64,000 nt of DNA from Anabaena sp. 4-3 (GTDB taxonomy: Bacteria > Cyanobacteriota > Cyanobacteriia > Cyanobacteriales > Nostocaceae): NCBI RefSeq assembly GCF_001597745.1, contig NZ_LUHJ01000061.1, positions 107,810 through 171,809 on the forward strand. The letters are read 5' to 3'. The notes beneath the pieces are model-generated. The model ran no database searches. It saw only the letters and a program-made list of their open reading frames with translations, and was not told the origin of the DNA. Each line of letters opens with the position of its first letter. Position 1 is the first letter of the stretch. This document shows positions 1 through 8,997 of this stretch, piece by piece. A program made the position numbers and the translations under genes.

Positions 1-11
1 ATAGTATTATC

Positions 12-119
12 GTTTCAATCCCTAATAGGGATTAGATGAAATTTCAACTCGACCAGTACCATCGACTGTGTTAACCATGTCTGTTTCAATCCCTAATAGG
101 GATTAGATGAAATTTCAAC
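12..119 (-). CRISPR. CRISPR array, leader-proximal end (two repeats visible)
   Basis: Two identical 37-bp repeats lie at 12-48 and 83-119 and enclose a 34-bp spacer (49-82). Bases 1-11 look like the end of another spacer, so the array runs off the left edge. Read on the minus strand the repeat starts GTTGAAATTTC and ends GGGATTGAAAC; the terminal ATTGAAAC matches the usual 5' tag of mature crRNA in type I and III systems, so the array is transcribed leftwards and its leader lies to the right of 119. The repeat has an internal CCCTATTAGGG palindrome, typical of Nostoc/Anabaena arrays. No cas gene is present in the window, so the subtype cannot be assigned. Confidence 0.93.
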
Positions 120-400
120 TGCGGAAGCCGGAAAGCTAATAAATATAAGGTTTTCAAGGTTCAGATTCGCGGATGGGTCTATTATAACACGAGAAAATGT
201 CAGTTGATTTAAGCAAAATCGCTGAAACCCTTGCTGTGTAAGGTGCGCGGATGGTTTTAAATTAATTTTTCTGCAAAAGCCCGCCCCATAAGGAATACAG
301 CCATTATTGCCAAACCCCAATTTTGTACACCTACCCATCCGCGCATTCAACACAATTTTTACCCAATTCCCAGTCCCCAAGAGAATGTTTAGACAGCCTC
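120..400 (-). promoter_or_regulatory. CRISPR leader with promoter and CGCGGATGG motifs
   Basis: This non-coding stretch directly abuts the first repeat. On the minus strand a good -10 box (TATAAT, 186-181) would start transcription about 55 bases before the repeat; no convincing -35 box is seen at standard spacing. The 9-mer CGCGGATGG occurs at 168-176 and 246-254, and its reverse complement at 335-343; the last two form a perfect 10-bp inverted repeat (245-254 with 335-344). An AAACCCTTGCTGTGTAAGG stretch (224-242) lies between. Leader function is inferred from position and orientation. Confidence 0.7.
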
Positions 401-430
401 AAATTCTACCATAGTCCCACTCCCCTAAAT

Positions 431-460
431 TGTAGAGACGTTTCATGAAACGTCTCTACA
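431..460. repeat. 30-bp perfect palindromic repeat
   Basis: A perfect palindrome whose left half is TGTAGAGACGTTTCA. A near-identical palindrome (GTAGAGACGTTGCA half) lies at 35717-35744, so this is a dispersed family. It sits 26 bases beyond the ppsA stop codon and could also fold as a hairpin in that transcript. Confidence 0.85.
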
Positions 461-485
461 TATTCCAGGGGGTTAGGTCGAAAAT

Positions 486-2945
486 TCAAACATCCTTAAT
501 CGACTCCTCCACCTTCGCCACCTGCAACATAGTCTTTAACACAGAATCAGGATTCAAACTCATCGAATCAATCCCCTGTTCCACCAAAAACTCAGCAAAT
601 TCCGGGTAATCACTGGGTGCTTGTCCACAAATCCCGATTTTGCGGTGATGCTTTTTCGCTGCATCTATGGCCATTTTTACCATCTGCTTCACCGCCGGAC
701 TGCGTTCATCAAACAGTCGCGCCACTAAAGCCGAATCTCTATCTAACCCCAATGTTAACTGAGTTAAATCATTAGAACCTATGGAAAACCCGTCAAATAT
801 CTCTGCAAACTGTGCCGCCATAATCACATTACTCGGCAACTCGCACATCACATACACCTGCAAGTTGTTCACACCTTGTTGTAAACCATTTTTTGCCATC
901 TCTGCTAAAACTAACTGTCCTTCTTCGGGTGTGCGACAAAAAGGAATCATCGGGATAACGTTAGTTAAACCCATCTCGTCCCGCACTCGCTTAATGGCTT
1001 GACACTCTAAAGCAAAACCTTCTTTGTAACCTGGATCATAATATCTTGCCGCACCCCGCCAGCCTAACATCGGGTTTTCTTCCTTGGGTTCAAATTCTCT
1101 CCCACCTTCTAAGTTGGCGTATTCATTACTTTTAAAATCAGACATCCGCACTATCACAGGTTTGGGATAAAAGGCTGCGGCAATTCTAGCAATCCCTTGG
1201 GCTAATTTATCAACAAAATACTGGGGTTTATCGGCATACATCGCCGTAATCACAGCAATTTTAGCTTTTGCCTCGGCATCTGCTAATTTATCGTAATGAA
1301 TCAACGCTAAAGGATGTATTTTGATTTGGTTAGCAATAATAAATTCAGTCCGCGCCAAACCTACGCCATCATTAGGTATAGCTGATAAACTTAAGGCTTC
1401 TTGAGGATTACCCACATTCATTAAAATTTGGGTACGAGTCCGGGGTAAGTTTTCTAAAGTCACTTCTTGGACTTCAAAAGGTAATATACCTTGATAAACT
1501 TTGCCTTCTTCCCCTTCTGCACAAGATACGGTAACTTCTTGTCCTGTAGTTAAAACTTCCGTGGCGTTTCCACAACCAACAATAGCCGGTACTCCTAATT
1601 CTCTGGCGATAATTGCTGCATGACAGGTACGCCCGCCAGAATTAGTAATAATTGCACTGGCGCGTTTCATAATTGGTTCCCAGTCGGGGTCTGTGCGCTG
1701 GGTGACTAACACTTCTCCCGCTTGGAAACTATGAATTTGTTTCACATCGTCAATTACTCGGACTTTCCCCTGACTAATAGCTTCACCTATCGCCCTACCT
1801 GTGACTAGGGGGTGTGGGGTGGATTTTTCTTGATTCCCTAAAACTAACCGATAATTCCGCAAGACGTTACTCTGCTTCTGCGACTGGACTGTTTCAGGAC
1901 GGGCTTGCACTATAAATAATTGTTGAGTAATTCCATCTTTCGCCCATTCAATATCCATCGGTGTATAATTTCCGTGGACTTGAGAATAATGTTCTTCAAT
2001 TACACTAGCCCACTTTCCTAGTTGTAAGATTTCCTCATCACTCAAGGCAAATTGATTTTGTTCTGCTTTTGGTACTGGAATATTTTTAGTAAATTCTGAA
2101 CCTTGGTCATAGACCATTTTTAATTCTTTGCTGCCCAATCTTTTATCGATAATGGGACGAAAGCCTGTTTTTAAAGTCGGTTTAAATACATAATATTCAT
2201 CGGGGTTAACTGTTCCTTGTACGACGTTTTCCCCTAAGCCATAAGCGGCGGTAATTAAAGCCGCATCTTTAAAGCCTGTTTCGGTGTCAATGGAAAACAT
2301 TACCCCAGAGGTGGCTAAGTCAGAGCGTACCATTTTCTGCACACCCACGGCTAAGGCGACACTAAAATGATCAAAGCCTTTGGTGTGACGGTAGGAAATA
2401 GCCCTGTCGGTAAATAGGGAAGCGAAACAACGATGACAAGCTGCTAATACTGCTTCTACACCTACTACATTTAAATATGTTTCTTGCTGTCCGGCAAAAC
2501 TTGCGTCGGGGAGGTCTTCGGCGGTTGCACTGGAACGCACTGCGACATCTGTGTTAGGGTTGTAGAGTTGACACAAGCTGTCATAAGCATTTGCGATCGC
2601 CTGTCGTAATTCTAACGGAAATGGTGTATTCATTAAGAGCGATCGCGCCTGTTTTCCTACCGCTTGTAAATTGTGGACATCCTCAACATCTAAATCAGCA
2701 AATAATTCTCTTAACTTCGCTTCTAAACCCGCACCTTGAATAAAATAATGATAAGCATAAGCCGTAGTTGCAAACCCCATTGGTACATTCACACCTTGGG
2801 GTGTTAACTGTTGAATCATTTCCCCCAAAGACGCATTTTTACCACCCACCAAACCAATATCCGCAATGCCAACTTCATCAAACCAGAGAACCAGTGATTT
2901 ATCTTTAGAGTATTGAGCTACCTTTTGATGAGATACTGTCACCAT
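486..2945 (-). CDS. ppsA: Phosphoenolpyruvate synthase
   Basis: Cytosolic enzyme converting pyruvate, ATP and water to PEP, AMP and phosphate (gluconeogenesis). The 819-residue product has the family order: ATP-grasp pyruvate-phosphate-dikinase N domain (about 15-350, beginning VGGKNASLGEM), the swivelling phosphohistidine domain with GGRTCHAAIIAREL (catalytic His442), and the C-terminal PEP-binding barrel with GSNDLTQLTLGLDRD and GICGQAPSD (catalytic Cys773). Length fits the family (about 800). The start at 2945 is chosen because GGAGGT lies 7 bases upstream; an in-frame start 30 codons further up has no such site and adds an atypical N-terminus. Transcribed alone. Confidence 0.96.
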   Translation of the reverse strand: MVTVSHQKVAQYSKDKSLVLWFDEVGIADIGLVGGKNASLGEMIQQLTPQGVNVPMGFATTAYAYHYFIQGAGLEAKLRELFADLDVEDVHNLQAVGKQARSLLMNTPFPLELRQAIANAYDSLCQLYNPNTDVAVRSSATAEDLPDASFAGQQETYLNVVGVEAVLAACHRCFASLFTDRAISYRHTKGFDHFSVALAVGVQKMVRSDLATSGVMFSIDTETGFKDAALITAAYGLGENVVQGTVNPDEYYVFKPTLKTGFRPIIDKRLGSKELKMVYDQGSEFTKNIPVPKAEQNQFALSDEEILQLGKWASVIEEHYSQVHGNYTPMDIEWAKDGITQQLFIVQARPETVQSQKQSNVLRNYRLVLGNQEKSTPHPLVTGRAIGEAISQGKVRVIDDVKQIHSFQAGEVLVTQRTDPDWEPIMKRASAIITNSGGRTCHAAIIARELGVPAIVGCGNATEVLTTGQEVTVSCAEGEEGKVYQGILPFEVQEVTLENLPRTRTQILMNVGNPQEALSLSAIPNDGVGLARTEFIIANQIKIHPLALIHYDKLADAEAKAKIAVITAMYADKPQYFVDKLAQGIARIAAAFYPKPVIVRMSDFKSNEYANLEGGREFEPKEENPMLGWRGAARYYDPGYKEGFALECQAIKRVRDEMGLTNVIPMIPFCRTPEEGQLVLAEMAKNGLQQGVNNLQVYVMCELPSNVIMAAQFAEIFDGFSIGSNDLTQLTLGLDRDSALVARLFDERSPAVKQMVKMAIDAAKKHHRKIGICGQAPSDYPEFAEFLVEQGIDSMSLNPDSVLKTMLQVAKVEESIKDV

Positions 2946-3300
2946 AGATATTACCTCCCCAGTTGATGCTCTGGTTGTTATAGTGAGTTTTTGTCTGTTT
3001 TTCTTATTTTGCAATCCCAGCCCAATAGACACCAAATATTGTGTTTTTTATCTTGGTCGATTGCTTAATATTTCCTTTGGGATCACCATAACAAAAAAAA
3101 TTCGCTTTTGGTTTAACAAGCAACATAAGTATTGTTTTTCGGTAATTTATTCCCAAAGATAGATGTATAAATTCATAATTTGTTACAAATTCAACAGTCC
3201 TAAAACATTGGAGACTGGTGAGCCAGCGCGGTCTTGGGGGTCTCCCCCAGGAGCGACTGGCGAACCCCGAAGGGGGGACTGGGGAAGCAGGGGAGAAAAA
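2946..3300. other. Intergenic region with GC-rich dispersed repeat
   Basis: No gene is seen. The region is AT-rich up to about 3210; then 3219-3277 holds a GC-rich repeat with the hairpin CTTGGGGG/CCCCCAG and the string GGAGCGACTGGCGAACCC, of a kind scattered in Nostoc genomes. A G/A-rich tail precedes the tandem heptamers at 3301. Confidence 0.5.
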
Positions 3301-3360
3301 CTAATGACCAATGACTAATAACTAATGACTAATAACTAATGACTAATAACTAATGACTAA
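3301..3360. repeat. Tandem heptamer repeat (STRR), CTAATGA/CTAATAA
   Basis: About eight imperfect 7-bp units (CTAATGA, CTAATAA). This is the short tandemly repeated repetitive class known from heterocystous cyanobacteria. It overlaps the end of the WD40 gene, encoding its last residues and stop codon. Confidence 0.9.
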
Positions 3361-4753
3361 CATTCAACCGCCACACCCTCACCCCTCTGTCATCGGTAGC
3401 AGCGAGGGTTTTACCATCAGGACTGAGTGCTACGTGAGTTGTAACAATTCCCTTTGGTTTTTGCCACGTTAACAATTTTTTACCTGTGCTGATTTGCCAA
3501 ATTTGCAGAGCATCACCATTACTAATTAGGGTTTGACTATCGGGAGTAATTAGCAAAGTGTTGACTGTTCCTACGTTGGGAATAGTTTTCACGACTTTTT
3601 TTGTGTTGATGTCCCAAATTTGCAAATTGTTTTGTTGAGCAGTAATCAGGATTTTACCGTCTGGTGTAACTGCTAGTGTAGTGATGCGTTTGCCCTGGTT
3701 ATCACCAAAAGATTGCAGACGCTCACCTGTATTAATATCCCTGATTTCTATCTGATTGCTGTAATATCTATTTGCCACAACTAAAGTTTTACTATCGCCA
3801 GTAATATCCACAGGATAACCAGGGTCTAAAGTTTCTAATTTAGCAGGAATAGTACGCAATAATTTTCCAGTGCTGACTTGCCAAACTCCCAAATCCCTGA
3901 TAGGTTTATCCGTCATTTTTAAGCCGATAAGGGTTTGACCATCAGGAGTCAGCTTGATAAAATTAGAACCTGCCAACCTATGGATAATTTTACCTGTTTC
4001 TAGTTCCCGGATTTGTATTTGTGCTGGTGCGGCTGTGACTATAGTTTGATTATCAGGAGTAATAGCGATCGCATCAATCAAATCATTCAGCGTTGTACTA
4101 CCCTCTGACGGGCCGGGGAAGGTGTGGAGTAATTTACCTGTATCTATTTGCCAAACCCTGAGATCACCAACATTGGCAACTATTAATTTTTGTCCATCAT
4201 GAGTAAATGCTAAACTCCGAATTCCCTGATAATAAGAGGAAAATTTCTGTTCATAACCAATAATCTTACCTACAACTGGCAGAAAGTTTTCCTCCTGTCC
4301 AGCAGCTTTAACCAACTGCAACGGGGCAGGTGCTAAGTTAAAATAGAGTAAAATCATCATCAGAGAATAGGTGAAAAGTAACCCCATCCAAGTTATGCGG
4401 CGTTTGACCGATGAGGATAGTTTTTGTTCATAAGCAGCAGCAACTACACCACCAATCAGAGAACCTGCTGGTACAAGAAAAATCATTTTCAATAATATCG
4501 CTAGTCCGCCATAGGGGCCACCTATATAAGTATCTGGACTAGCAAAAATGGGAGTCATGGCCACCAACATCGTCCCCAAGAAAGCACCCACCATTGCCGG
4601 GATAATGGTATGTTTAATACGACGAGCGATCGCACCAGTAATCAGTCCCACAATACCACCAACTATAGCCGCAATCACAGCACTCAAGAAAGTTGCATAT
4701 ATCAGTTGTGGCAGAATGAAAGTGAATATAAATTCAAAGTTAATAATATTCAT
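3350..4753 (-). CDS. Membrane-anchored WD40 repeat protein
   Basis: The N-terminal part has about five hydrophobic segments, including glycine-rich ones (AIVGGIVGLITGAIARR), so it is a membrane domain. From about residue 165 seven WD40-like blades follow, each with the DGQTL...VWQI.TGKLL pattern; the last ends GVRVWRLNVSH. Seven blades would close one propeller, a protein-interaction platform; no partner can be named. The ATG at 4753 (467 aa) is preferred over an upstream TTG at 4825 whose extra 24 residues look untypical; neither has a strong ribosome site. The last residues (VSH) and stop lie inside the tandem heptamers, so the C-terminus may have been altered by repeat expansion. Confidence 0.8.
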   Translation of the reverse strand: MNIINFEFIFTFILPQLIYATFLSAVIAAIVGGIVGLITGAIARRIKHTIIPAMVGAFLGTMLVAMTPIFASPDTYIGGPYGGLAILLKMIFLVPAGSLIGGVVAAAYEQKLSSSVKRRITWMGLLFTYSLMMILLYFNLAPAPLQLVKAAGQEENFLPVVGKIIGYEQKFSSYYQGIRSLAFTHDGQKLIVANVGDLRVWQIDTGKLLHTFPGPSEGSTTLNDLIDAIAITPDNQTIVTAAPAQIQIRELETGKIIHRLAGSNFIKLTPDGQTLIGLKMTDKPIRDLGVWQVSTGKLLRTIPAKLETLDPGYPVDITGDSKTLVVANRYYSNQIEIRDINTGERLQSFGDNQGKRITTLAVTPDGKILITAQQNNLQIWDINTKKVVKTIPNVGTVNTLLITPDSQTLISNGDALQIWQISTGKKLLTWQKPKGIVTTHVALSPDGKTLAATDDRGVRVWRLNVSH

Positions 4754-4929
4754 ACAGCAATTGTTTGATTTGAAAATCCCCAAGTTGAGTAGGTGTTTGT
4801 CAGCATAACCACAACTTGGACACAAACATTGCTGTTGTTAGTATTAATTTAAACTTTCAATTGACTCCAAGTTTCTAAAACTCGTCAGAAACATAAGGAG
4901 CAGGGGAGCAGGGGAACAGGGGAGGAAAA

Positions 4930-4974
4930 CTAATGACTAATGACTAATGACTAATAACTAATAACTAATGACTA
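4930..4974. repeat. Tandem heptamer repeat (STRR)
   Basis: Six units of CTAATGA/CTAATAA. The TAG stop codon of the following minus-strand gene (4972-4974) falls inside the last unit. Confidence 0.88.
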
Positions 4975-5880
4975 AAATCGAGTCATTTCAAACAATTGCT
5001 GGGCATTTTTCCCTAAAAAAGCCGAAAAAAGTTCTGATTTTCCAGGTGCTACTTCCACCAAATAACGCTGGGCAATTTCATAATAAGCATAAGTCCAAGG
5101 AATTTGAATTTCCTCACCACTTACATCATCAATAACTGTCACCATTTCCTTAACTGCTTGCGTCGCTGTTTGACGTAAACCACAGCTAACATCCCCTTCT
5201 ATTTCCGCTTTCATCGGTACACCCAACTTAGCCAAACCCAGCACCGTAGTATCTATATCTGGGTATACTGGAGTATTCTGACGATTAACGTAACCCGTGA
5301 AATGATTCACAGCATAACCGTGTAACAGCACCCAAGCACCATATTGTGTCACTTGATTAACTGCTTCCACCACAGAGTGCCGGGGAGTTTCCCAAGGGCG
5401 AGTAAAGACTTTTTGTAGTTTTTGGGTAATATCTTCACAGTTGCCCTCTGCTTGTGGAATAACAAAAGAGCTAATTTCTTCAGAAATTGTAGAGACTGTT
5501 GAGTAAATTAATTGAGCAATATCATCTGGTAATTCATCTACAATTAACTCACTAATAAACAGCTTAGGTAAGTCAAATTCTGCCGCTTGTGGATGAGAAT
5601 AGTGACAAGCATAAAGATGAGTTTCAGGAAAAATATATTCCCCAGCAGGGACATAACCCAATGCTTCAGCTATTTGTCCTAAATAATTAATCCCTAAATT
5701 AACTTGACCTTGGTTGCTATCAACTACCAAACGCAAAGACCGAAAAGCAATATGGTCATTAGCGACAGTTCCACCCGCCGCCGTAATCATTTGTTCATAA
5801 ATTTGAGCATAACTAACTCTAGCTTTATATTCTTGCCAAAGTGATTCCCAAAGATGACAGGCTATTTCAGGTTTCAGCAT
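4972..5880 (-). CDS. DUF1338 family protein, 2-oxoadipate dioxygenase-like (short form)
   Basis: Belongs to the DUF1338 family, whose characterised members (bacterial HglS, plant FLO7) are Fe(II) enzymes converting 2-oxoadipate to 2-hydroxyglutarate in lysine breakdown. The N-terminal NDHIAFRSLRL (His43 region) is the conserved metal-binding start. At 302 residues it resembles the shorter cyanobacterial/plant form rather than the roughly 450-residue HglS, so substrate is uncertain. It is a single gene between tandem repeats, with no lysine-catabolic neighbours. The start ATG at 5880 is the only good one. Confidence 0.78.
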   Translation of the reverse strand: MLKPEIACHLWESLWQEYKARVSYAQIYEQMITAAGGTVANDHIAFRSLRLVVDSNQGQVNLGINYLGQIAEALGYVPAGEYIFPETHLYACHYSHPQAAEFDLPKLFISELIVDELPDDIAQLIYSTVSTISEEISSFVIPQAEGNCEDITQKLQKVFTRPWETPRHSVVEAVNQVTQYGAWVLLHGYAVNHFTGYVNRQNTPVYPDIDTTVLGLAKLGVPMKAEIEGDVSCGLRQTATQAVKEMVTVIDDVSGEEIQIPWTYAYYEIAQRYLVEVAPGKSELFSAFLGKNAQQLFEMTRF

Positions 5881-5885
5881 AATTT

Positions 5886-5941
5886 TAGTTATTAGTTATT
5901 AGTTATTAGTTATTAGTTATTAGTTATTAGTTATTAGTTAA
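5886..5941. repeat. Tandem heptamer repeat, TTATTAG x8
   Basis: Eight nearly perfect consecutive copies of TTATTAG fill the gap between the DUF1338 gene and the hybrid kinase. A near-perfect array like this is expected to be length-variable between strains. Confidence 0.92.
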
Positions 5942-5956
5942 CTGTCAACAGTTGCC

Positions 5957-7849
5957 CTAACTTTGACGTTTAACTGTACTAATAGTTTCTAATAATTGAC
6001 TAGCTGTATAAGGTTTGGGTAAAAAAGCTTGAATACCCATTTTATACGCTGCATTAACTTTATCACTGGCAGCCAGTCCACTGACAGCAATAATTTTCAC
6101 ACGGGGATTAATTTTTTGTAAAGTGCGGATGGTGGTTAGCCCATCCATTGATGGCATCAGCATATCTGTCAAAACCAGAGATATTTCTTGTTGATATTCT
6201 GCATACAAAGCTATAGCTTCAATTCCATCACTAGCGGTCATTGCTTTGTAGTTATGGCTTTCTAAAGAGGTTTTCGTAATATCTCTAATTGCTGCTTCGT
6301 CATCGACAATTAAAATTAATTCGCCGTTACCAGCAGGTATTGTATTTTCTGCTTCTTCTAAGGTTTCCCTAGTTTCTTGTGCAGGTATATATACTTTAAA
6401 TTGACTGCCTTTGCCTTCCTCGGTTGAGACGTTAATAAACCCACCATGACTTTTAATAATGCCTAGCACAGTTGAAAGTCCCAACCCTGTACCTTTACCT
6501 AGTTCTTTGGTAGTAAAAAATGGCTCAAATATCCGATCTAAAATCTCAGGTTTAATACCTGTTCCCGTATCACTAACTGTCACTACAACATAGGGGCCTA
6601 CTTGGGCATCTAGATTCATCTTGGCGTAGTGTTCATCAAGTAAGAGATTTTCGGCAGAAATTTTTAAAGTGCCGCCGTTAGGCATAGCGTCACGGGCATT
6701 GACGCACAAATTCATTATGACTTGATGCAGTTGGGTAGCATCACCAGATACAGTCCAAAGTTGAGGCGGGATTTGGGTAATAACTGTAATTGATTTGGGA
6801 AATGTTTCTTGAACAATTTGGTGAATTTCTGTAATTAAGTGCCGTAATTGTAACAGGGTACGTTCACCCTCAAGACCACGAGTGAAAGACAGCACTTGTT
6901 TGACTAAATTTGCCCCACGTTTAGAGTTATTAATTAATATAGGCAAGAGTCGGCGCGATCGCTCTTCTTTGATTTGAGATTCTAATAATTGCGCTGTCAT
7001 CAAAATCGGAGCTAAAACATTATTCAGATCATGAGCAATTCCACTGGCTAGTGTACCAATACTTTCCAAACGTTGAGCGCGGAGAAATTGCGCTTCTAGT
7101 TGCTTTTTGGCAGTAATTTCTGTATTTGCCACTAGAATAGATTGGGGTTGGTTGCAAAAGTCATGTATTAATGTCCAGCGACTTTCCACAATAATATCTT
7201 TGCCCGATATTGTTTTTTGATGTAATTCCCCCATCCAAGCACCATTTTGTAAAAGCTCTTGCTGTGCTTGTTGTAACAGTGTCGGTTTTTTTTCCTGCCA
7301 AAGATGGTCAGTTTGATTACCAATAGCTGCTTCTTTGCGCCAACCGTATAATAATTCTGCTGCTTTGTTCCAAAATAAAATTTCTTCGTTTAAATTCTTG
7401 ACAAAAATCGCGTCGTTAGTAACATCAAGTAAAGCAGCTTGTTCACGGATTTGTTGCTCGGTGTGTTTGCGTTCGATAGCGTAACGAATAGAACGCTCTA
7501 GTAGAAGAGTATTCAATTGACTTTTTTCCAGATAATCTGCTGCACCTGCTTTCATGGCTTCTAGGTCTATTTCCCTGTCACCTTGACCTGTGAGCAAAAT
7601 GATCGGAGCCTTGCAGCCATCAGCGATCGCTTCACGTAATAATTCTAGTCCACTGTCTGCCCCTAGGCGGTAGTCTATCAGATAGATATCATGTTGGTAA
7701 AGAGCGATCGCAGCTTGAGCCGCTTGATAATTATCCACCCATTCCAACTTGCAGCTAACCATCTGAAATTCATGGAACCAATCACGAGTTAATTTGTAGT
7801 CATTTTCGTCATCATCAACTAACAAAACTCTGATTGGATTGTTTGCCAT
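5957..7849 (-). CDS. Hybrid histidine kinase (REC-PAS-HisKA-HATPase-REC)
   Basis: A 630-residue soluble two-component protein with no membrane segment. An N-terminal receiver domain (about 5-130; Asp59 in YLIDYRLG) is followed by a PAS domain (about 138-250), a dimerisation/phosphoacceptor domain with GTLASGIAHDLNNVL (His273), an ATPase domain with MNLCVNARDAMP and GKGTGLGLSTV boxes, and a C-terminal receiver (Asp562 in LTDMLMPSMDG). The receiver at the front suggests the kinase is itself controlled by an upstream phosphodonor. Directly upstream lies a decayed response regulator on the same strand, probably a former partner. Signal and target unknown. Confidence 0.92.
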   Translation of the reverse strand: MANNPIRVLLVDDDENDYKLTRDWFHEFQMVSCKLEWVDNYQAAQAAIALYQHDIYLIDYRLGADSGLELLREAIADGCKAPIILLTGQGDREIDLEAMKAGAADYLEKSQLNTLLLERSIRYAIERKHTEQQIREQAALLDVTNDAIFVKNLNEEILFWNKAAELLYGWRKEAAIGNQTDHLWQEKKPTLLQQAQQELLQNGAWMGELHQKTISGKDIIVESRWTLIHDFCNQPQSILVANTEITAKKQLEAQFLRAQRLESIGTLASGIAHDLNNVLAPILMTAQLLESQIKEERSRRLLPILINNSKRGANLVKQVLSFTRGLEGERTLLQLRHLITEIHQIVQETFPKSITVITQIPPQLWTVSGDATQLHQVIMNLCVNARDAMPNGGTLKISAENLLLDEHYAKMNLDAQVGPYVVVTVSDTGTGIKPEILDRIFEPFFTTKELGKGTGLGLSTVLGIIKSHGGFINVSTEEGKGSQFKVYIPAQETRETLEEAENTIPAGNGELILIVDDEAAIRDITKTSLESHNYKAMTASDGIEAIALYAEYQQEISLVLTDMLMPSMDGLTTIRTLQKINPRVKIIAVSGLAASDKVNAAYKMGIQAFLPKPYTASQLLETISTVKRQS

Positions 7850-7855
7850 TATCGC

Positions 7856-8155
7856 CTCCCGTTAATTCTCGTGGCAATTCCATAAATTCCAACCAGTATC
7901 TGCCGATGATGTTCATCTTCTTCACTAAAGAAGAGAAATTATCTGGCTGATCATTATGGAATTTGCACCCAAATCTTAGGTATGATATCTATCTTCCTCA
8001 ACCCCTAATATTGTCAGGACAATAACGGGAATTCGCCTCAGATACGAGTCAGTTTGAATCTCTAGCAGTACCTCATCGTCATCTTTCTTGGGCATAACTC
8101 AATCTAACAAAATCAACCTTGGAAGTCGAGGATTACAGAGATAAAGTCCAAAAAA
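7856..8155 (-). pseudogene. Decayed Rcp1-like response regulator
   Basis: The minus strand reads, in one frame, PRLPRLILLD, stop, VMPKKDDDEVLLEI, then LRRIPVIVLT..GVEED, a second stop, and DLGANS. After a frameshift it reads RYWLEFMELPRELTGG up to the start of the hybrid kinase. This matches, in order, the beta-3 phosphoacceptor region, the beta-4 strand and the C-terminus of single-domain response regulators of the cyanobacterial Rcp1 type. Two internal stops, a frameshift and no clear start mark it as a pseudogene. The first stop lies right after the phosphoacceptor Asp, at the position of a Trp or Leu codon in relatives. The original gene probably ended at or overlapped the kinase start. 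Confidence 0.75.
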
Positions 8156-8281
8156 ATTGGACATATTTATCCAATAAAACCTACTTTGGGGTTATTTGAT
8201 AATCCCTCTATGGGAATAAAAACAGGATAGAGCATGGGGCGTATGGCATGAGATTTTTCCCCTCTGCTCCCCCTGCTCCCC

Positions 8282-8824
8282 TTAATAACCAATTAACTCC
8301 ACCGCATCCTTGTGATCCCAATCTTGCAAATAAACTTTCACAATTTCTTCTTTAGCAGTTGGTAGCTGCTTACCGATAAAATCTGGATGAATGGGTAACT
8401 CCCGATGACCTCTATCTACCAACACCGCTAAACGAATAATTTCCGGTCTACCGTACTCATTAACAGCATTCAAAGCGGCGCGAATTGTCCGTCCTTTAAA
8501 AATCACATCATCCACCAACACAACGGTTTTACCTGTCAAGTCAAAAGGGATATTGGTTTTTGCCGGAGTTCGCAAACCAATTTTGTCAAGGTCATCCCGA
8601 TAAAAGGTAATATCTAAGGCTCCCACCGCTACGCTTACGCCTTCTAAGGACTCTATCTGTCGTGCTAACAGTTCCGCCAACGGTACACCACGGGTATAGA
8701 TACCAATCAGCACCAACTGAGATAAATCTCGTGTTCTTTCGATAATTTGAGAAGCCAAACGTGTGACAGTCCGACGTAAGTCTTCTGAAGAAAGGATTTC
8801 AACTACTTTAGCAGGTGTAGCCAT
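8282..8824 (-). CDS. pyrR: Bifunctional pyr operon regulator / uracil phosphoribosyltransferase
   Basis: PyrR family, 180 residues, the usual length. The PRPP-binding loop is [18 protein letters not shown] (about residues 98-115). In Bacillus PyrR binds pyr mRNA to cause attenuation and has weak UPRTase activity; whether the RNA role holds in cyanobacteria is not shown here, and no pyr biosynthetic gene is adjacent. The ATG at 8824 gives the standard [11 protein letters not shown] start; reading further upstream would run into G/A-rich intergenic repeats. Confidence 0.92.
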   Translation of the reverse strand: MATPAKVVEILSSEDLRRTVTRLASQIIERTRDLSQLVLIGIYTRGVPLAELLARQIESLEGVSVAVGALDITFYRDDLDKIGLRTPAKTNIPFDLTGKTVVLVDDVIFKGRTIRAALNAVNEYGRPEIIRLAVLVDRGHRELPIHPDFIGKQLPTAKEEIVKVYLQDWDHKDAVELIGY

Positions 8825-8997
8825 AGACCAATAACCCTGAGTAAAGAACAACACCAGAATGGAGAGCAGGGAGGCTCTTGAGGCTCTTGAGGCAAGGGAG
8901 CAGGGAGCAGGGAGAAACGGAGAAAGTTCTCTCCCCCTTGCCGCCTGCACCCTGCCCCAATTCTTCTTTCCCAGTCAACAGTCAAGAGTCCCCATCT

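Noticed and set aside
93-380. A 95-codon open frame on the minus strand
   Set aside because: It runs through the CRISPR leader into the first repeat and has no domain or ribosome site; the repeat structure explains the DNA.
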